Of a stretch of DNA of 23,153 nucleotides, positions 15,071 to 22,770 are shown in pieces. A model generated the notes under the pieces. The model did not search any database. It was not told the origin of the DNA and was given only the letters and a program-made list of their open reading frames with translations. Position 1 is the stretch's first letter. Each line of letters starts with the position of its first letter. The translations under genes were made by a program, and so were the position numbers. This DNA is from CBDCME01 sp965218865 (GTDB lineage Bacteria > Pseudomonadota > Alphaproteobacteria > JAAXGF01), in the NCBI GenBank assembly GCA_965218865.1, contig CBDCME010000055.1, positions 1-23,153 on the forward strand. The letters run 5' to 3'.

Positions 15071-15615
15071 GTGAAATCCAATGGTACCCAACCGACTCCC
15101 GAGCTAACATTGCACGCGGAACGCTTGCGGACAAGGTTCCACCAGGGGGGCGACAAACTGGCACCATTCGAATGTTGTTGGCGTTGGCGGGAAGCGGGCT
15201 TGCCAAGCAAAACCTTGCCGAAATGGGTTTCGGACTACTTTCTTGACGTGGGGCCACCTATTTCGCGGAAGGGCCGTTCACGTTGCCCACCAATGATTGC
15301 TTGGACGATACATTCGAGGGGGACCCCAGCAAGATCACGCCAAGGACATTTCTCGAAATGTCGGCACGAGAACGGCGAAAGGTACTGCCTTCGTTAGACA
15401 AGATTGCTGGGCTTAGCGGCGTGAAAGGCAAACCCAACCCCTGGGCATGGCGCGCGGAACACGCAAGCACTCCATACGTCGCGGAATTTCTCAAAGAGAT
15501 CGAACGAAAGGCACGTGAAGCCGGGTCGCCACAAGACAAAATATATGAAACCAGCGACGGGAAAATCATCTCAGTTTTGGATAGTTGGGGCCGTATGCGC
15601 AACGCCGTAAGATAA
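15071..15615 (+). pseudogene. Phage-type small protein, probably split by a 1-base deletion
   Basis: A GTG at 15071 with AGGA 6 nt upstream opens a frame encoding LTLHAERLRTRFHQGGDKLA, EAGLPSKTLPKWVSDYFLD. Near 15250 the plausible sequence moves to another frame: GATYFAEGPFTLPTNDCLDD and on through SKITPRTFLEMSARER to a TAA at 15613. Adding one G to the GGGG at 15249-15252 would join the parts into a protein of about 180 residues. The pattern, with a short helix, then LP.WV, then a DD.F block, resembles small hypothetical proteins found near phage integrases, but I cannot name the family. Alternatively these are two separate short genes, the second starting at TTG 15283. Confidence 0.45.
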
Positions 15616-15807
15616 AGATGTCGGGAGACGGTTTCGCCTGAGCGGCAACAAGGGGCGTTGGAACAAATCGAATACCGTGCGGCGACGCGTGAAACAAGCG
15701 AAGAAAACGGACGATTAAGCCAACCAACCTTGTTCTCATGGCAAAGTAAGCCGCTTTCTTTGAAACCACCCCTACAGCGAAAGGTGTGCGATACCGTCCG
15801 TTGAAAA

Positions 15808-17264
15808 GGCAATGTCCCGGCTGATGTTGAAAAAGTGAGGTAGGCGTCATTCGCCCGTTAGGCTCTGGGTGTTGAATCCATCAAGGAGAACGACGCCATG
15901 ACCAAGACTACACGGAACAGCCGCCTTTCGAAACTGTTGGGAGATCCCGCTTCCGCTGTTGCCGCCGGCCTTGCCGGAGGCTTTTGATGATCTGCGCATG
16001 AGCGTGGATCGCTTTTGCCTGTTGGCCGGGGTGGAGACCCTGGGCGAGATGCTGGACGAGGATAGCGAGGTGCTCTGCGGAGCGCGCCACGCCCGCACGG
16101 CCGAGCGGCAGGGCCATCGCTGGGGGACAACCCAGAGCGAGATTGCCTATCACGGGGGCAAGGTGAAGCTGACGCGCCCGCGGGTGCGCGATCTTGCGGG
16201 CAAGGAGATGAGCTTGCCGAGCTGGGAGTTGCTCTCGGACCCGGCGCTTTTGCAGTCCTGGGCGATGAACATCATGCTGCTTACGGTTTCGACCCGCAAG
16301 TACGCGCGCGCCGTGCGCCTGCCCGGCGAGGCCAGCGGCGACTTGCCGGCACGCGCGGGCGATGCGACCTCGAAGTCCGCGGTCTCGCGGCGCTTCGTGG
16401 CCATGACGCGCAAGAAGCTGAAGGCCTTCCTGGCCAGCGACCTTTCGGATCTCGATCTCCTGGTCATCCAGATCGACGGGCTGCACGTCGGCGATCACGT
16501 GTTGCTGGCAGCTATTGGCATCGACGGCGCGGGCGAGAAGCATGTTCTAGGCCTGGCCGAAGGTGCCACGGAGAATGCCGCCACGGTGCAGGCGCTGCTC
16601 GACAACCTGACCGCCCGCGGCCTCGACCCGGAAGTGCCCCGGCTCTTCATCGTCGACGGCGCCAAGGCGCTCTCCAAGGCGATCAAGCGGACCTTCGGGC
16701 CGGTGGCCGCCCTCCAGCGCTGCCAGGTCCACAAGGGCCGCAACATCATCGAGCGCCTCGACGAAAGCCTTCATGCCGGCGTCAAGAAGGCGCTCAGGCA
16801 AGCCTGGGACCAAGACGATGCCGAGAAAGCCGAACGCCTCATGAAGAACCTGGCGCGCCGCCTGGAGACCGAGGCCCCCGGCGTTTCGGCTTCCATCCTG
16901 GAGGGCCTGGATGAGATCCTCACCGTGATCCGCTTGGGCCTGCCGCCCAAGCTCAGGCGCTCCTTGGCCTGCACCAACGCCATCGAGAATGCCTTGGGAA
17001 CGGTCAGGATGGTGCAGCACAATGTCAAGCGCTGGCGCAACGCCGAGATGGCCTTGCGATGGACCGCCGCCGGCCTCCTGGAAGCCCAAAAGACCTCCGT
17101 CGCCTCAAGGCCTACCGGCAACTCCCCATCCTCAGAGCTGCCCTCGAGGATCACGTGAAAAAGGCAAAAGCGAAAAGCGCCATTGAAACCATCAAAGAGG
17201 CCGCCTAGCCTCGAAGCCCAACCATGCCTGCCTCGCCTTTTTCAACAGAGCATGGGACATCGCC
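15808..17264 (+). mobile_element. IS256-family insertion sequence, copy 2 (inverted relative to copy 1)
   Basis: 1457 bp with the same ends as copy 1: GGCAATGTCCC at 15808 and GGGACATCGCC ending at 17264. Relative to copy 1 it has 18 extra bp near the end of the transposase gene, one extra G at about 15940, and lacks 6 bp in the leader. No matching target duplication flanks it. With copy 1 it encloses 15808 minus 2101, about 13.7 kb, in inverted orientation. Confidence 0.85.
15898..17158 (+). pseudogene. IS256-family transposase, copy 2, frameshifted near the start
   Basis: The normal ATG at 15898 encodes MTKTTRNSRLSKLL, but one extra G (ctgttggGagat, about 15940) throws the frame. The rest is open from about 15959 and could only be made from a non-ATG start, losing about 20 residues. 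The DDE residues are intact. The C-terminal frame break also seen in copy 1 is present at about 17090: the -1 frame continues DLRRLKAYRQLPILRAALED to a TAG at 17206. One residue differs from copy 1 in the middle (YARAV against YAGAV). This copy is probably inactive by itself. Confidence 0.8.
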
Positions 17265-17267
17265 GGT

Positions 17268-17284
17268 ATCCCGGGCACCGGGAT
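17268..17284. terminator. Short perfect hairpin downstream of acs
   Basis: ATCCCGG and CCGGGAT surround a 3-nt loop, 40 bp after the acs stop and 3 bp outside the IS256 copy. There is no T run on either strand, so a terminator role is weak; the natural downstream sequence may have been removed by the IS. Confidence 0.25.
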
Positions 17285-17324
17285 GCTCGCTTACGCCTTG
17301 GTCGCCGAGTTCCGCTTCGGCGAT

Positions 17325-19259
17325 TCAGCGGTTCATACGGTTTTCAACCAGGTCGTCGACGACCGAGGGGTCGGCAAGGGTCGAGGTGTCGCCAAGCTGG
17401 TCGAATTCATTGGCCGCGATCTTACGCAGGATTCGGCGCATGATCTTTCCCGACCGGGTTTTCGGCAGCCCTGGGGCCCATTGGATGAGATCGGGCGAGG
17501 CGATGGAGCCGATTTCCTTGCGTACCCACTTGACCAGACTCTTGCGCAGGTCCTCGGACGGTTCACCGCCAACGACCAGGGTGACGTAAGCATAGATGCC
17601 CTGCCCCTTGATTTCGTGGGGATAGCCCACGACCGCCGCTTCCGCCACCTGTTCGTGGGCGACCAAGGCGCTCTCGACCTCGGCGGTGCCCATGCGGTGA
17701 CCGGAAACGTTGAGCACGTCGTCGACCCGGCCGGTTATCCAGTAATAACCGTCGGCGTCGCGGCGGACGCCGTCGCCGGTGAAATACTTGCCTGGATAGG
17801 CGGAGAAATAGGTTTCGACGAACCTTTCGTGCTGTCCGTAGAGGGTACGCATCATTCCCGGCCAACTGTCGAGGATACAGAGGTTGCCGTCGCAGGCGCC
17901 TTCCAGCACGTTTCCGTCGGCGTCGAGGATGGCGGGTTCGATGCCAAAGAACGGACGCGTCGCCGAACCCGGTTTAAGCGCCGTGGCCCCGGGTAAGGGC
18001 GTGATCAGAATGCCGCCGGTCTCGGTTTGCCACCAGGTATCGACGATCGGACAGCGACCTTCGCCGACGACGTTGTGGTACCAGCCCCAGGCTTCCGGGT
18101 TGATTGGTTCCCCGACGGTACCCAAGAGCCAGATCGACTTGCGCGAACAGCGCTTAACGGGGGCGACCCCCTCCCTCATCAGGGCCCGGATGGCGGTCGG
18201 CGCGGTGTAGAAGATGTTGACGTCGTGCTTGTCGCAGACCTCCCAGAAGCGCGACCAACTGGGATAATTCGGCACCCCTTCGAACATGAGCGTCGTGGCA
18301 CCATTCGCCAGTGGTCCGTAGATGATATAGCTGTGGCCGGTAACCCAACCAATATCCGCCGTGCACCAATAGATATCGCCGTCGTGATAATCGAAGACGT
18401 ATTGATGAGTCATCGCGGCGTAAACGATGTATCCGCCGGTAGTGTGGAGCACGCCCTTGGGCTTACCGGTCGATCCCGACGTATAGAGGATGAACAACGG
18501 GTCCTCGGCGTCCATGGTCTCGGGCGGGCAATCGTCGGCGGCTCCGTCAACGAGTTCGTGATACCAGACGTCCCGCGATGGGTGCCATTCAACGGTCCCG
18601 CCCGTACGATTGACGACCACCACCTTCGCCACGCCGGGGCATGATCCGACGGCCGCGTCAACGTTCGCCTTCAGGGGAATCCTACGGTTGCCGCGGACGC
18701 CCTCGTCGGCCGTGATAACGACGCTGCTGTCGCAGTCCTGGATGCGTCCCGCGAGCGAATCGGGAGAGAAGCCGCCGAAAACGATCGAATGAATAGCCCC
18801 GATCCGGGCACAGGCAAGCATGGCCACCGCAAGCTCCGGGATCATCGACAAGTAGATTGTGACCCGGTCGCCCTTCTTGACTCCGATGCTCTTCAGCCCG
18901 TTGGCCGCCCGACAGACCTGGGCATGCAATTCACGATAACTGATGTGCTTGCTATCGTCGGGGTCGTCGCCCTCCCAGATGATCGCCGTTTGGTCACCGC
19001 GTTCCGCGAGGTGGCGGTCGAGGCAATTGGCACTGACGTTGAGCTTACCGCCGTCGAACCAGCGAATGTGCACGTCGCCGCCGAAGCTGCTGTCCTTCAC
19101 CGTCGCCGACGGCATGATCCAATCGATTCGCTCGGCCTGTTCGGCCCAAAAGCCTTCCGGATCCTCGATCGACCGCCGATACATCTGCAAGTAGGTGTCG
19201 TTATCACACCACGCCCGCTCGGCCCATTCGCGTGGGACCGGATGAACGGTCTCGCTCAT
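17325..19259 (-). CDS. acs: Acetyl-CoA synthetase (AMP-forming)
   Basis: 644 residues, the usual full length. It activates acetate with ATP and CoA through acetyl-AMP in the cytoplasm. The AMP-binding P-loop is YTSGSTGKPKG (259-269). Family blocks WCTADIGWVTGHSY, TWWQTETGG, YFTGDG and ITGRVDDVLNVSGHR follow, and the C-terminal PKTRSGKIMRR carries the lysine (K605) that is reversibly acetylated in this family. The ATG is preceded by a strong GGGGAGGG site. No frameshift or gap is seen. It looks like a chromosomal housekeeping gene lying just outside the IS256-bounded segment. Confidence 0.97.
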   Translation of the reverse strand: MSETVHPVPREWAERAWCDNDTYLQMYRRSIEDPEGFWAEQAERIDWIMPSATVKDSSFGGDVHIRWFDGGKLNVSANCLDRHLAERGDQTAIIWEGDDPDDSKHISYRELHAQVCRAANGLKSIGVKKGDRVTIYLSMIPELAVAMLACARIGAIHSIVFGGFSPDSLAGRIQDCDSSVVITADEGVRGNRRIPLKANVDAAVGSCPGVAKVVVVNRTGGTVEWHPSRDVWYHELVDGAADDCPPETMDAEDPLFILYTSGSTGKPKGVLHTTGGYIVYAAMTHQYVFDYHDGDIYWCTADIGWVTGHSYIIYGPLANGATTLMFEGVPNYPSWSRFWEVCDKHDVNIFYTAPTAIRALMREGVAPVKRCSRKSIWLLGTVGEPINPEAWGWYHNVVGEGRCPIVDTWWQTETGGILITPLPGATALKPGSATRPFFGIEPAILDADGNVLEGACDGNLCILDSWPGMMRTLYGQHERFVETYFSAYPGKYFTGDGVRRDADGYYWITGRVDDVLNVSGHRMGTAEVESALVAHEQVAEAAVVGYPHEIKGQGIYAYVTLVVGGEPSEDLRKSLVKWVRKEIGSIASPDLIQWAPGLPKTRSGKIMRRILRKIAANEFDQLGDTSTLADPSVVDDLVENRMNR

Positions 19260-19296
19260 CGCCCGCCCTCCCCTTGATGATGATGTTGCCGGCGCG

Positions 19297-19325
19297 ATTA
19301 TGGAATCGAACGATTACGACAGCAA
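19297..19325 (-). promoter_or_regulatory. Probable sigma-70 promoter of acs
   Basis: On the minus strand TTGCTG (19325-19320) and CATAAT (19302-19297) are separated by exactly 17 bp. Five of six -10 bases and four of six -35 bases match the consensus. Transcription would start about 30 nt before the acs ATG, leaving room for its GGGGAGGG site. Confidence 0.55.
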
Positions 19326-19703
19326 GAAGTCCGGGAATTCCAGTTCCGGAAAAAGTCGCCGGCTCCTGATAGGGGCCGTGCGAAAATGCCGTGTGCGGTC
19401 CACGTTATACATTGTCGCCGAGACAGCGCTTGAAGATCGGATCGACGATAACAATACTTGAGACAGCCTGTAGCCGTATCATTTGTTTTCCAAACCGCGA
19501 GAGCGGCGACGCCGCTTTCGGGCCTGCACCGCAAGGAGCGCTCCGCGAGGCGCGTTTGTTCGGGCCCCGCTCCGGAACGAAATCTTTCTTCTACGGCAAA
19601 GGTTCGATTATTTTTTGATAATCGGCTAAATCTACGTGTCAAATCCTGATTAGAATGGGGATTTGGCGGATCGGACCAACATCTGGCCCCACCAAACCGT
19701 CTA
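19326..19703. other. Intergenic stretch between the acs promoter and MITE copy 2
   Basis: About 375 bp without a supported gene. It holds small hairpins such as AGCGGCGACGCCGCT near 19502 and CGATTAT/ATAATCG around a 6-nt loop near 19606. Neither has the T tract of a terminator. Confidence 0.35.
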
Positions 19704-19845
19704 ACAGTCTGTTCGAAAACTCGCGGCACCGGCCCTCTCCCCCTCCCGGCCACCCACGAGAGGTTGCTGATATGGGTGGCCGGGAGGGGGAGAGGGCCGG
19801 AACAGACGAAAAATATGCGCGGAAGCGCATTTTCGAACAGACTGT
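19704..19845. repeat. MITE-like palindromic element, copy 2
   Basis: 142 bp with perfect 16-bp terminal inverted repeats, ACAGTCTGTTCGAAAA at 19704-19719 and its complement at 19830-19845. The inner perfect 28-bp stem is 19729-19756 with 19773-19800, around a 16-nt loop that differs from the loop in copy 1 (8 nt). The small hairpin TGCGCGGAAGCGCA is also kept. The IS5-type element begins 4 bp after its right end. Confidence 0.88.
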
Positions 19846-19849
19846 AAGG

Positions 19850-21417
19850 AGTCGCCCGTGAAGAACGCGTAAGCGGCTGATGTTGGTAGTTCTTTCGGTT
19901 TGGCGAAGTAATCGGATTTGCAAGAAAACGGGTTTTGGGCCTGAAAAGCTTGTGATTTGAAATAATTGATTTTGGGGATTCCCTTCCGTTGCGGAACGTG
20001 ATTCTCTGCTCCCGTCGATTGGGATTGGAGAACTGTGATGAAGCCATCGCGCAAGGTGTCATCGGGAATAGAGGACCTGTTCCGCTCGCGGTTCGAAAAC
20101 ATCATCAACCTGCGCCACGAGTTGGTGGTGTTGGGGGGCCGGATCGCGTGGACTTTCTTCGACGAGACCTATGAAGCCTTGTATTCGGAGGAGGGTCGGC
20201 CGGGGGTCCCGACGCGGTTGATGGTTGGGCTGCACATCCTCAAGCATATGTTCGATCTCTCGGATGAGGAGGTCTGCGAGCGCTGGGTCTACGACCCATA
20301 CTTCCAGTGCTTCTGCGGCGAAGAGTACTTTCAGCATGAGCTGCCCATGGAGCGCTCGTCGATGACCCGGTGGCGGGACCGGATCGGGCCGGAAGGTTTG
20401 GAGAAGGTATTCCAGGAGAGCCTGGCCGTGGCCCACCGGGTGGGGGCGCTGCGGGAGAAGGACCTCGAGCGGGTGACGGTGGACACCACCGTACAAGAGA
20501 AGGCGATTGCCTTTCCGACCGCCGCCAAACTGATGCAACGAGCCCGCGAGCGGCTGGTGCGACTGGCACGGGAGCACGGCATTGCCCTGCGTCAGTCCTA
20601 TACCCGCCTGGGCAAGAGGGCGTTGATCATGCAAGGCCGCTACCGCCATGCCAAACAGCACAAGCGGGCCAACAAGGCCCTGCGCAAGCTCAAGACCTAT
20701 CTCGGGCGCACCGTCCGCGACATCCGCCGCAAGACGGCCCAGGAGGAGAGCCTACGGGATACCTTCCGCCGCCCCTTGTGGCTGGCCGAGCGGGTGTCGA
20801 CCCAGAAGCGGCGCGACCCCTTGCCCAAGGTCTATTCGCTCCACGCGCCCGAGGTCGAATGCATCGGCAAAGGGAAGGCGCACAAGCCGTACGAGTTCGG
20901 CTGCAAGGTCTCCGTGGCGGCGACCAATTCCCGCCCCCCCGGCGGCCAGTTCGTCGCCCACGTCAAGGCCTTCCACGGCAATCCCTATGATGGCCACACC
21001 TTGAGGCAGGTGATCGAAGAGATGGAACGCTGGACGGGGATATCGGCCGAGCGCATCTATGTCGACAAGGGATACCAGGGCCACGATTACCCCAACAAAC
21101 ACCGCGTCTTTAGATCAGGCCAGAAACGCGGCATCACGCCGACGATCAAGAAGGAGCTCAGGCGGCGCTCCGCCGTCGAGGCCGTGATCGGACATCTCAA
21201 GAGCGATGGCAGGCTGGGGCGCAACTTCCTCAAAGGCCGCGACGGCGACAAGATCAACGCCATCCTCGCCGGCGCCGGCTACAACTACCGCCTTGTCCTC
21301 AAATGGCTGAGGCGTTTGTTTGTCCAAATCCTGGCCGCGCTCCTCAGCGACATCTCGCACCCCACCGCAAACCCAATCGCCGCTTCAGCTTGAAATCAGG
21401 GTTCTTCACGGACGACT
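19850..21417 (+). mobile_element. IS5-family insertion sequence
   Basis: 1568 bp with inverted repeats: AGTCGCCCGTGAAGAAC at 19850 matches the complement of GTTCTTCACGGACGACT ending at 21417, with one mismatch. Both flanks read AAGG (19846-19849 and 21418-21421), a probable 4-bp target duplication. The element encodes one intact transposase gene. Confidence 0.8.
20038..21393 (+). CDS. IS5-family DDE transposase
   Basis: 451 residues from the ATG at 20038; a GTG at 20035 also opens the frame but the ATG has a better-spaced TTGGAG site. The N-terminal DUF772-like region contains MVGLHILKHMFDLSDEEVCE and ELPMERSSMTRWRDRIG. The catalytic core has D149 in VTVDTTVQEKAI, D343 in IYVDKGYQGHDY and E381 in AVEAVIGHLKSDGRLGRN. 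No frameshift or stop is seen, so the element may be active. The subgroup within IS5 is not assigned. Confidence 0.92.
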   Translation: MKPSRKVSSGIEDLFRSRFENIINLRHELVVLGGRIAWTFFDETYEALYSEEGRPGVPTRLMVGLHILKHMFDLSDEEVCERWVYDPYFQCFCGEEYFQHELPMERSSMTRWRDRIGPEGLEKVFQESLAVAHRVGALREKDLERVTVDTTVQEKAIAFPTAAKLMQRARERLVRLAREHGIALRQSYTRLGKRALIMQGRYRHAKQHKRANKALRKLKTYLGRTVRDIRRKTAQEESLRDTFRRPLWLAERVSTQKRRDPLPKVYSLHAPEVECIGKGKAHKPYEFGCKVSVAATNSRPPGGQFVAHVKAFHGNPYDGHTLRQVIEEMERWTGISAERIYVDKGYQGHDYPNKHRVFRSGQKRGITPTIKKELRRRSAVEAVIGHLKSDGRLGRNFLKGRDGDKINAILAGAGYNYRLVLKWLRRLFVQILAALLSDISHPTANPIAASA

Positions 21418-21458
21418 AAGGATCATTTCGTCAACGCCTATAGTACAGGAACGATATT

Positions 21459-21599
21459 ATGACGCCAGAAATCTACTCGAAGTGGCAGGAAATACTCTCT
21501 GACAAAATAGTTGGCGACAAAGTTCTAGAGATAGGGGCGGTACAATTGACCTCTGATAGTCTTTTGAATCTAGAAATCTTTAGCTCATGTACTAATTTA
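21459..21599 (+). pseudogene. SAM-dependent methyltransferase, 5' part, split by IS630
   Basis: An ATG with AGGA 8 nt upstream starts MTPEIYSKWQEILSDKIVGD followed by KVLEIGA, the SAM-binding motif I of class I methyltransferases, then SLLNLEIFSSCTNL. The frame is cut at a TA by the IS630-type element. Joining codon TTA at 21597-21599 to GTC at 22771 restores CTNLVGINLDGG in frame. Substrate unknown; the gene begins 40 bp after the IS5 element. Confidence 0.82.
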
Positions 21600-21611
21600 T
21601 ACCAACCGCCC

Positions 21612-22217
21612 TTAACATTGACTTGTGCGATCCCACGCTCTGAGGCCGATGGACATGATCTTCCAAGGTTGGTCGGTCAGGTTGTTCCAGGCTTGGCAAG
21701 AGGCCTCGACGATGGCTTCATAGGAGTCGAAGACACGATTGGAGAGCCAGTTCTGGCGGAGGTATTGCCAGACATTTTCGGCGGGATTGAGCTCCGGGGA
21801 CTTGGGTGGCAAAGGCACGAGGGAGATGTTCTCCGGGATGCCGAGTTTGGCAGTGGTGTGCCATGCGGCTTGGTCGAGCAGCACGACGGCATGGGCGTTT
21901 GGGGCAACGGCCCGGCTGATTTCCTCGAGATGCAGGTCCATGGCTTCAGTATTGGCGCGCGGCATGACCAGCGCCGCGCCCTCACCGCGCTCGGGGCAGA
22001 TGGCGCCGAAGAGATACGCCGAAGAGGTCCGTAGGTCCTTGACCTGGCGCGGGCGCGATCCCTTTGGGGCCCACTGGCGCACCAGGCTGTTCTTCTGGCC
22101 GACGCGCATTTCATCTTGAAACCAAACCTCGATGGGCGTGTCCGGTGGCTGTGCCGCTACGATTTTCGCCAAGTGTTCGGGAAAACTTTTTTTTAAATTC
22201 CTCCTGTGCCCGCGCAT
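21612..22217 (-). CDS. IS630 transposase, second frame (DDE catalytic part)
   Basis: 201 codons carrying the DDE domain: D in EVWFQDEMRVGQ, D in AVVLLDQAAWH and E in LNPAENVWQYLR, with SLVRQWAPKGSRP between them. The useful part begins at KKSFPEHLAKIV, just after the run of eight A residues (minus strand) at 22194-22187. It is the continuation of the frame starting at 22677 and is probably made as a fusion by frameshifting or transcriptional slippage on that run. Confidence 0.85.
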   Translation of the reverse strand: MRGHRRNLKKSFPEHLAKIVAAQPPDTPIEVWFQDEMRVGQKNSLVRQWAPKGSRPRQVKDLRTSSAYLFGAICPERGEGAALVMPRANTEAMDLHLEEISRAVAPNAHAVVLLDQAAWHTTAKLGIPENISLVPLPPKSPELNPAENVWQYLRQNWLSNRVFDSYEAIVEASCQAWNNLTDQPWKIMSIGLRAWDRTSQC

Positions 22218-22677
22218 CCTGGCCGACGTGGCGCGGGCGCGCGGAAATATGCGAGAACCCGAGCGCGGCCAGCAGCTTGCCGACGCTCCGCTCGTGATAG
22301 TCCACGCCGAAGCGCGTTCGGATCAGTTGCTTGAGATCGATGCAGCGCCAGCGCACGACCCCATCCCGTTCGGGATCGGGACCGGCCTCGATAGCCCGCG
22401 AAAGCGCCGCCATTTGCGACGGCGTCAACCGACGCAACGCCCCGTTCGGCTTGCGGTCGATCAGACCGGCCGGACCTCCCGCGTTGAACCGGTGAACCCA
22501 GTCCCGCAACGTCTGCCGATCCATGCCGCCAATACCCGCCGCGCACGCTCGATCCATCCCATCGTAGATGGCCGCCATCGACAAAAGCCGTCGCGCCTGG
22601 TTCCCATCATCGCTCCGTGCCGCAAGAACACGGACTCTTTCAGCATCAAAGTCGTTTCGCAAAGGAATCGTTGGCAT
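22111..22677 (-). CDS. IS630 transposase, first frame (helix-turn-helix part)
   Basis: The ATG at 22677 with AAGGGAG upstream begins MPTIPLRNDFDAERVRVLAA. The N-terminal part is a helix-turn-helix DNA-binding region (GGMDRQTLRDWVHRFNAGG) and a second winged-helix segment (LKQLIRTRFGVDYHERSVGK). After AQEEFKKKF the frame becomes nonsense to 22111. Losing one A of the A8 run gives AQEEFKKSFPEHL and joins it to the DDE part. The intact family protein is a single chain of about 350 residues. Confidence 0.85.
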   Translation of the reverse strand: MPTIPLRNDFDAERVRVLAARSDDGNQARRLLSMAAIYDGMDRACAAGIGGMDRQTLRDWVHRFNAGGPAGLIDRKPNGALRRLTPSQMAALSRAIEAGPDPERDGVVRWRCIDLKQLIRTRFGVDYHERSVGKLLAALGFSHISARPRHVGQDARAQEEFKKKFSRTLGENRSGTATGHAHRGLVSR

Positions 22678-22770
22678 TGAACACACTCCCTTGTTGCCAA
22701 CAACCTTGAATCACACAAAACCTAGCGTGTAAACCTTTGCGCGAGTCAAACTCTAGGGCGGTTGGTATTA

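Larger units (their letters stand above)
21600..22768 (-). mobile_element. IS630-family insertion sequence
   Basis: About 1169 bp with terminal inverted repeats sharing TACCAACCGCCCT and, after a few mismatches, TTGACT. TA flanks both sides (21598-21599 and 22769-22770), as expected of IS630 target duplication. Removing the element and one TA restores the interrupted methyltransferase frame, which fixes the boundaries well. Confidence 0.88.
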
